NCBI GenBank assembly: GCA_027924585.1 | Contig: BSBM01000712.1 | Coordinates: 3,482,001 to 3,546,000 of the forward strand | Source: Larix kaempferi | Taxonomy: Eukaryota > Streptophyta > Pinopsida > Pinales > Pinaceae | DNA length: 64,000 nt | Reading direction: 5' to 3' | In this document: in pieces, positions 59,254-64,000 of the stretch | How the letters are laid out: each line of letters opens with the position of its first letter | How positions within the stretch are numbered: the first letter of the stretch is position 1 | Position numbers and translations under genes: made by a program | The notes under the pieces: model-generated | Database searches by the model: none | Seen by the model: only the letters and a program-made list of their open reading frames with translations | Told to the model about the DNA's origin: nothing

Positions 59254-62200
59254 TCACTTCTTCCTCGAAGTGTCCTCGATATGAAGCATGCCAAGCCTCT
59301 CTCTGAAGTACTTGAACTTCACCCTGGCTAGTGGCTTCGTCAGCACATCTGCAATTTGCTCGTCCGTCGCAACATACAGGAGCTTCACAGCTCCTCTCTG
59401 CACCATATCCCTGATATAGTGATATTTGATCTCTATGTGTTTCGACCTGTCATGAAACACTGGTTTCTCGGATAGCTTCACACAACTCTGTTTATCACAG
59501 AAGATACCAGTAGAATCCAGCGGGAGATCAAATAACTCAGATAGTAGCTTCCGTAGCCATACTGCCTCACAACTAGTTGAACAGGCTACAACATACTCAG
59601 CCTTTGCTGTACTCAGTGCTACACAGGACTGCTTCCTGCTAAACCAAGAGATCACACCTGATCCCATATTGAAGCAACACCCAGATGTGCTCTTCCTATC
59701 TGCAGCACTGCCAGCCCAATCTGAATCAACATAACCCTGAAGGTTAAACATTTGATTCGCTTCATACTTGAGCCCATAATCCACTGTACCCTTCAGGTAC
59801 CTCAGAACATGCTTTACAGCAATCAGGTGAACACTCCTTGAATCCGTCAGGAACTGGCTCAATGTGTTCACAGCGAAGCAAATGTCTAGTCTCGTGTACG
59901 TCACGTACATCAAGGACCCAATCATCTGACGATACATGGAGACATCAACTGGCTCAGATGAAGCATCACATAGAAGCTTCAGATTCGATGCCATAGGTGT
60001 GGCCATGGCCTTGCAATCCATCATCCCAAATATCTTCAGGATATCTACTGTGTACTTCCCTTGACCAAGGAAGATCCCACCTGCATTCTGCCACACCTCC
60101 ATACCTAGGAAATAGTGCATCATTCCCAAATCTTTCATATCAAATTCAGCGGCAAGCTTCCTTTTAGTATCTGCAATCAGTCTGTCATCTCCTGTTACAA
60201 ATAAGTCATTCACATATAGGAGTAGAATCACAGGATTCCCTTCCTCAACCTTGTAGTAAAGGTTGGAATCCGCTTTACTCTTGGTAAAGCCCAAACTAGA
60301 TAGGAAACTGTCCATCCTACAATACCAAGTTCTGGGAGCTTGTTTCAAGCCATACAAGGCTTTCTTCAGTCTGCACACATATGACTCCCTGTCATGTATT
60401 TCAAAACCAAGTGGTTGTTCCACATATACTTCCTCTTCAACTATACCATTCAGGAAAGCGGTCTTGACATCCATCTGGTGTATTTTCCATTTCATAGCTG
60501 CAGCCAGGGCAAGTACTGTTCTGATGGAAGTATACCTGGATACAGGTGCAAAATTTTCTTCATAATCTATTCCCTCTTTCTGAGAGAATCCACGAGCTAC
60601 GAATCTTGCTTTGTATTTCTCCACACTGCCATCTGCAGCATGTTTGATTTTGAAGATCCATTTAGAAGTCACAACAGACTTCTCTTTAGGTCTTGGGACA
60701 ACATCCCAAACATCATTCTTCATTATTGATTGGTATTCCTCAACCATGGCATCCTTCCATTCTTTCTTTTTTGCTGCTTCTTCATAACTGGAAGGTTCTT
60801 TGTTCATAATGTCATAGAGTAAAGCAACATAGCTGGTTTGTGATCTGGTTCTTTTCTTTGCTCTGTGTTCTTCTTCTGGAATGCCAAATCTTTCTGCATC
60901 ATGAATGAGCTCTCTAGCCCATACAGGTTTCCTCTTGTGAGAGTTATCCTCACGGGGTGGATCTACAGGTTCTTGTGGATCTTCAAACTCACGAACAATT
61001 TCTGGAACTGCTTCATTCATGGGAGTGTCCTGAACTCTTGTTTCCTTAGGTTCTTCATAAACTTCAGTAGGTGCCTTCCTTGATTTGATGAATGCTGAGT
61101 TTTCATCAAATGTTACATCCCTGCTGACATCAATCTTCTTGAACCCTGGAAAGTATATTCTATAAGCCTTCGAACTTTCACTGTAACCCACAAAAATACC
61201 CTTCTTTCCTGAAGGATCTAGTTTAGTCCTCTTTTCCTTTGGGACATGAGTGTATACTGGACAACCAAATATTCTGAGATGACTGACTTCAGGTTTCTTA
61301 CCAGAAAAGACCTCTTCTGGTGTCTTGTTGTCCAATATCTTGTGGGGTGTTCTGTTCTGCACATATATAGCTGTTCTAGCTGCTTCTGCCCATAGATGCA
61401 TAGGAAGATCCTGGTCATGCAACATTGCCCTTGCTGCTTCCATGATAGTTCTGTTCTTCCTTTCTGCAACACCATTCTGTTGAGGATTATAAGGAGCAGT
61501 CAACTCCCTCTTAATCCCTGAATCACTGCAAATCTTCTTGAAGTCATTTGAGGTGAATTCTCCACCATTGTCGGATCTGAATGTTTTGATCTTCTTGTCA
61601 GTTTGGTTCTCCATCAAGGTTTTGAATTCCTTGAATTTATCAAGCACCTCATCTTTGCCCTTCAAGAAGTATACCCAAGTCTTCCTGGAGAAGTCATCAA
61701 TAAATGAGACATAGTAAACATACCCACTTAGGGAACTGGATGACATAGGACCACATACATCTGAGTGGATGATTTCCAGGATGTCTTTTGCCTTGCTTTC
61801 ACTGCTTGGGAAAGCCTTCTTAATGTTCTTACCTTTTGCACATCCTTTGCAAACACCTTCATTTTTGGTCTTGATTTCAGGAAGACCCTCTACTGCCTTG
61901 CTTGCAATTGGAAGTGCTCTATAGTGCATGTGAGCAAGTCTTCTATGCCAAAGTTCACTTGGATCCATGGATTCATGCACCATGGCATGTTCAGGTTGTC
62001 CCTTCAATTTATACAAGCCTCCCTCTTGCTCTCCAATTACTACTGCATCATCTATGGTCTTTCCCTTTGGCCACATTAGGACTTGGCCATCCACAAATGC
62101 AACCCTCATACCTTTTGCATCTAATGCAGAAATGGAGAGTAAGTTCTTCTTGAGCCCGGGTACATAAAGTACTTCCTTCATCTTCAGAGATTTTCCAGAA

Positions 62201-63285
62201 TCTAGGTTGTAGGAGGCTTCAACACTTCCTTTGATTGGGTATTGATAATCAACCCCAAGTTTCACCTTATGGGGTGATTCATGTTCAGATAGGTTCACAA
62301 AAGATTCTTTGAACCCAGTCATGTGTTTGGAAGCCCCACTATCAATCAACCAATCATTACAACCATGGGAGATGGTACCTGTGAGAGCAGAGATCAGAAC
62401 ATACTCTTCTTCACTTGATGAGTCATCATTACTATCACTTTCTGCCCTAGCCTTCTTCTTTGGAGGTTCATCATCTTCGGCAGCATGAGCATGAAACCTT
62501 CTTTTTCCACCCTTCTTCTTCTTATTTGAGATGTTGTTGTCCTTCTTGTTCTTGGGACAATTTATGGCAATATGTCCTTTCTCATTACAGGTGAAGCATA
62601 CTCTTCTTTCTTTGAATTGATGTGAAGATCTCTTGGAGTGAGATGGCTCTTTCTTGAACTTTCCTTTCCTGGTGTGGGCTGCAAGAGCTTGATCTTCACC
62701 TCCCATCTTTTCTTCACGAGCTATAAGTCTAGCTTCTTCTTGAGAGCATTCTTCCCGAAGTCTACTGAAGGAGATCAACTTCTTCCTTGCACAAATTCCT
62801 TGAATAAAGGAATCCCATGACCTGGGAAGGCCATTTAGAGTGTTCATCACCACTTCACCATTCTCCACCATTTCATCTACTGCTTCTAATTGTTCCTTGA
62901 TCTGGGAGACCCTTGAAAAGTAAGATTGAATGGTTTCTCCATTCTGAAACTTCACTGCTTTCAATTCGTTCCGCAGGGTCATCTTCCGATTTATGTTCTT
63001 TCCTTCAAATAGCTTGGTCAAAGATTCAAACATCTCCTTGGGTGTCTTAAGAGAAGACACATGGGGTATGAGATGGTCTTTGATAGAATCAGCAATGATT
63101 CTCTTTTCCTTGACCAATTTCTTCTTGTGTAATGCCTTGGCTTCTTCATCCTCTGGGATAGGGATGTCTTCTTTCACATATGAGTCCAACTCATTCTCTT
63201 CCAGGATTAACCCAATCCTATACTTCCAGGCTCGGAAGTTATCAGCCCCTTCAAGCTTATCCTCAAGCTTAGTGTGGAGAGACAT
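59254..63285 (-). CDS. E7 gag-pol polyprotein (about 1343 aa), RT motif YVND
   Basis: The frame is open from 63333; I start at the ATG at 63285 because MSLHTKLEDKLEG matches the Gag start in E4. Numbering from 63333: Gag, CCHC knuckle CFTCNEKGHIAINC (246-259), protease WLIDSGASKHMT (D331), integrase zinc region LWHRRLAH...CKGCAKGK, core D525, D588, E624 (DD35E spacing), RT, and RNase H with VDSDWAGSAADRKSTSG. The RT active site reads YVND: codon AAT at 60208-60210 replaces the expected GAT, so the first catalytic Asp is Asn (residue 1042). RNase H shows STAKAEY and CDKQS where E1 has STAEAEY and CDNQS. The polyprotein is full length but probably cannot reverse transcribe. It could still supply Gag, protease and integrase. 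Confidence 0.94.
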   Translation of the reverse strand: MSLHTKLEDKLEGADNFRAWKYRIGLILEENELDSYVKEDIPIPEDEEAKALHKKKLVKEKRIIADSIKDHLIPHVSSLKTPKEMFESLTKLFEGKNINRKMTLRNELKAVKFQNGETIQSYFSRVSQIKEQLEAVDEMVENGEVVMNTLNGLPRSWDSFIQGICARKKLISFSRLREECSQEEARLIAREEKMGGEDQALAAHTRKGKFKKEPSHSKRSSHQFKERRVCFTCNEKGHIAINCPKNKKDNNISNKKKKGGKRRFHAHAAEDDEPPKKKARAESDSNDDSSSEEEYVLISALTGTISHGCNDWLIDSGASKHMTGFKESFVNLSEHESPHKVKLGVDYQYPIKGSVEASYNLDSGKSLKMKEVLYVPGLKKNLLSISALDAKGMRVAFVDGQVLMWPKGKTIDDAVVIGEQEGGLYKLKGQPEHAMVHESMDPSELWHRRLAHMHYRALPIASKAVEGLPEIKTKNEGVCKGCAKGKNIKKAFPSSESKAKDILEIIHSDVCGPMSSSSLSGYVYYVSFIDDFSRKTWVYFLKGKDEVLDKFKEFKTLMENQTDKKIKTFRSDNGGEFTSNDFKKICSDSGIKRELTAPYNPQQNGVAERKNRTIMEAARAMLHDQDLPMHLWAEAARTAIYVQNRTPHKILDNKTPEEVFSGKKPEVSHLRIFGCPVYTHVPKEKRTKLDPSGKKGIFVGYSESSKAYRIYFPGFKKIDVSRDVTFDENSAFIKSRKAPTEVYEEPKETRVQDTPMNEAVPEIVREFEDPQEPVDPPREDNSHKRKPVWARELIHDAERFGIPEEEHRAKKRTRSQTSYVALLYDIMNKEPSSYEEAAKKKEWKDAMVEEYQSIMKNDVWDVVPRPKEKSVVTSKWIFKIKHAADGSVEKYKARFVARGFSQKEGIDYEENFAPVSRYTSIRTVLALAAAMKWKIHQMDVKTAFLNGIVEEEVYVEQPLGFEIHDRESYVCRLKKALYGLKQAPRTWYCRMDSFLSSLGFTKSKADSNLYYKVEEGNPVILLLYVNDLFVTGDDRLIADTKRKLAAEFDMKDLGMMHYFLGMEVWQNAGGIFLGQGKYTVDILKIFGMMDCKAMATPMASNLKLLCDASSEPVDVSMYRQMIGSLMYVTYTRLDICFAVNTLSQFLTDSRSVHLIAVKHVLRYLKGTVDYGLKYEANQMFNLQGYVDSDWAGSAADRKSTSGCCFNMGSGVISWFSRKQSCVALSTAKAEYVVACSTSCEAVWLRKLLSELFDLPLDSTGIFCDKQSCVKLSEKPVFHDRSKHIEIKYHYIRDMVQRGAVKLLYVATDEQIADVLTKPLARVKFKYFRERLGMLHIEDTSRKK

Positions 63286-63847
63286 CTTTAAGAGTACTTC
63301 AAATGGAAATAGAAAAGATTTAGGACTTACCACTTGAAGTGCTGAAAACTGGATCTGGTCCCGGATTAGGGTTTGTCAGAGAAACCCTAAAAATTCAAAA
63401 TGTGAATTTCAAAATTCCAAAAGGATAGAAAGATGCGCCTTGGAGAGCTGATCAGCCTAGTACATTCAGAATTTGAGATCAGCAAAGTCTTGCCCTTCAA
63501 AATTGCCTTTTTGTCCTCCCGGGTTCACTAGGGAGAGCCCTGAATTAGGGTTTGAGTTTCCCGGAGATCTACCCAGCCAAAAATCTCGATCCAAAGCTCT
63601 AACCTTCGATTTTTGCAAGGAGCTTCCAGTTGTGCCTTCAGTTTCCAGAAAATCCTATTTTTGTGGAAACCCTAATTTTTAGGGCCAAATCTGAAAATTC
63701 TCGGAACTGAATTCTGATTGGACAGATAGATGCGCCTTGATGAGTAGATCCAATCTACTATACTGAATTTCAAAAATTTGTGGAGAGAAACCTAATAAAC
63801 AAGGAACACAAGCTTTCGTCACTGCAAAATGTCTTCTTCTCAGGTTA
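63286..63847 (-). other. E7 5' leader
   Basis: About 560 bp between PBS and gag without ORF. It shares short phrases with the E1 and E6 leaders ('agatgcgccttgatgag', 'ccctaattt') but lacks their duplicated unit. Confidence 0.75.
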
Positions 63848-63859
63848 GCTCTGATACCA
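63848..63859 (-). other. E7 primer-binding site
   Basis: GCTCTGATACCA on plus (TGGTATCAGAGC on the element strand), adjacent to the LTR. Confidence 0.95.
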
Positions 63860-64000
63860 TGTTAAATTTTGAGCATTAATTCATTATACTCTAGGATCTT
63901 TGCTGAGAGAATAACATCTACAGTATATCAATGCATGACAATCATAATATGACAAGCATCACAAGAATCACAAGAATCAAAAGCATAGAGACAAGAGACA
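63860..64000 (-). repeat. E7 5' LTR, partial
   Basis: First 141 bp in plus orientation, TGTTAAATTTTGAGC onward, matching 57161-57301 with 4 differences. The rest is beyond the window. Confidence 0.94.

Larger units (their letters stand above)
57161..64000 (-). mobile_element. E7: Ty1/copia element with open gag-pol, continues past window end
   Basis: The 3' LTR is at 57161-57768. PPT CTCCCTCTT (57769-57777 on plus), tail arrays, gag-pol (59254-63285 minus), leader, PBS (63848-63859) and the first 141 bp of the 5' LTR (63860-64000) follow. The left flank at 57156-57160 is TGACT; the matching TSD must lie outside the window. In the overlapping 141 bp the LTRs differ at 4 positions. It is the coding counterpart of E1, but its RT active site is altered. 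Confidence 0.95.

Noticed and set aside
59600-59620. Loss of the catalytic Glu of E7 RNase H through STAKAEY
   Set aside because: Alignment with the classical RNase H motif places the catalytic Glu in the AEY part, which is kept, so I report only a conserved-site change.

Overview
The window looks like nuclear DNA of a seed plant with a large, retrotransposon-rich genome, possibly a gymnosperm. It is AT-rich and contains at least six Ty1/copia-type LTR retrotransposons plus a probable solo LTR. All readable primer-binding sites match the plant initiator-Met tRNA type (TGGTATCAGAGC). The species assignment is inference. I found no ordinary intact host gene, rRNA, tRNA or CRISPR array.

Layout, with element names used throughout. 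1-4273: unassigned AT-rich DNA with diverged direct repeats. E1 (4279-16664, minus): a copia element without working gag-pol, TSD AATAC. Inside its 3' tail sits E2 (5468-10706, plus): a complete Tnt1/Tork-like copia with one intact 1328-codon gag-pol ORF, TSD AAATC. 16899-17261: a decayed CACTA-type fragment (DUF4216-like). 21852-26309: an ORF for a coiled-coil protein, split by E3 (22169-25724, minus), a gag-only element with identical 210-bp LTRs, TSD GTGCA. 30.0-33.0 kb: two clusters of CGCATATGCG palindromes flank a 1.5-kb polypyrimidine block and degenerate repeats. 33172-35800: a decayed transposase-like gene (SDGCSGQFKN, TSHGKGEHDG).

35.9-52.8 kb is a three-level nest on the plus strand: E4 (35922-52756, decayed copia, TSD GTCAC) contains E5 (38443-48454, a probable 1.94-kb solo LTR, TSD CTTTG), which contains E6 (39284-47353, non-coding copia with near-identical LTRs, TSD GAACA). 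56656-57160: part of a plant-mobile-domain-like ORF, cut by E7 (57161 to beyond 64000, minus), a copia with an open gag-pol whose reverse transcriptase motif reads YVND instead of YVDD.

E1, E4, E6 and E7 belong to one clade: related gag-pol, a duplicated GGGTTATTAGAC / GTCGGCC motif in the LTRs, and tandem arrays between pol and the polypurine tract. E1 has LTRs, pol remnant and tail like E7; E6 has LTRs, pol remnant and tail like E4. Yet E1 and E6 share the same 5' leader, gag stub and an intron-like cassette that E4 and E7 lack. The best candidate for something undescribed is therefore a non-autonomous cassette that has been paired with two different copia backbones, has probably captured host exons, and was mobilised recently in trans.
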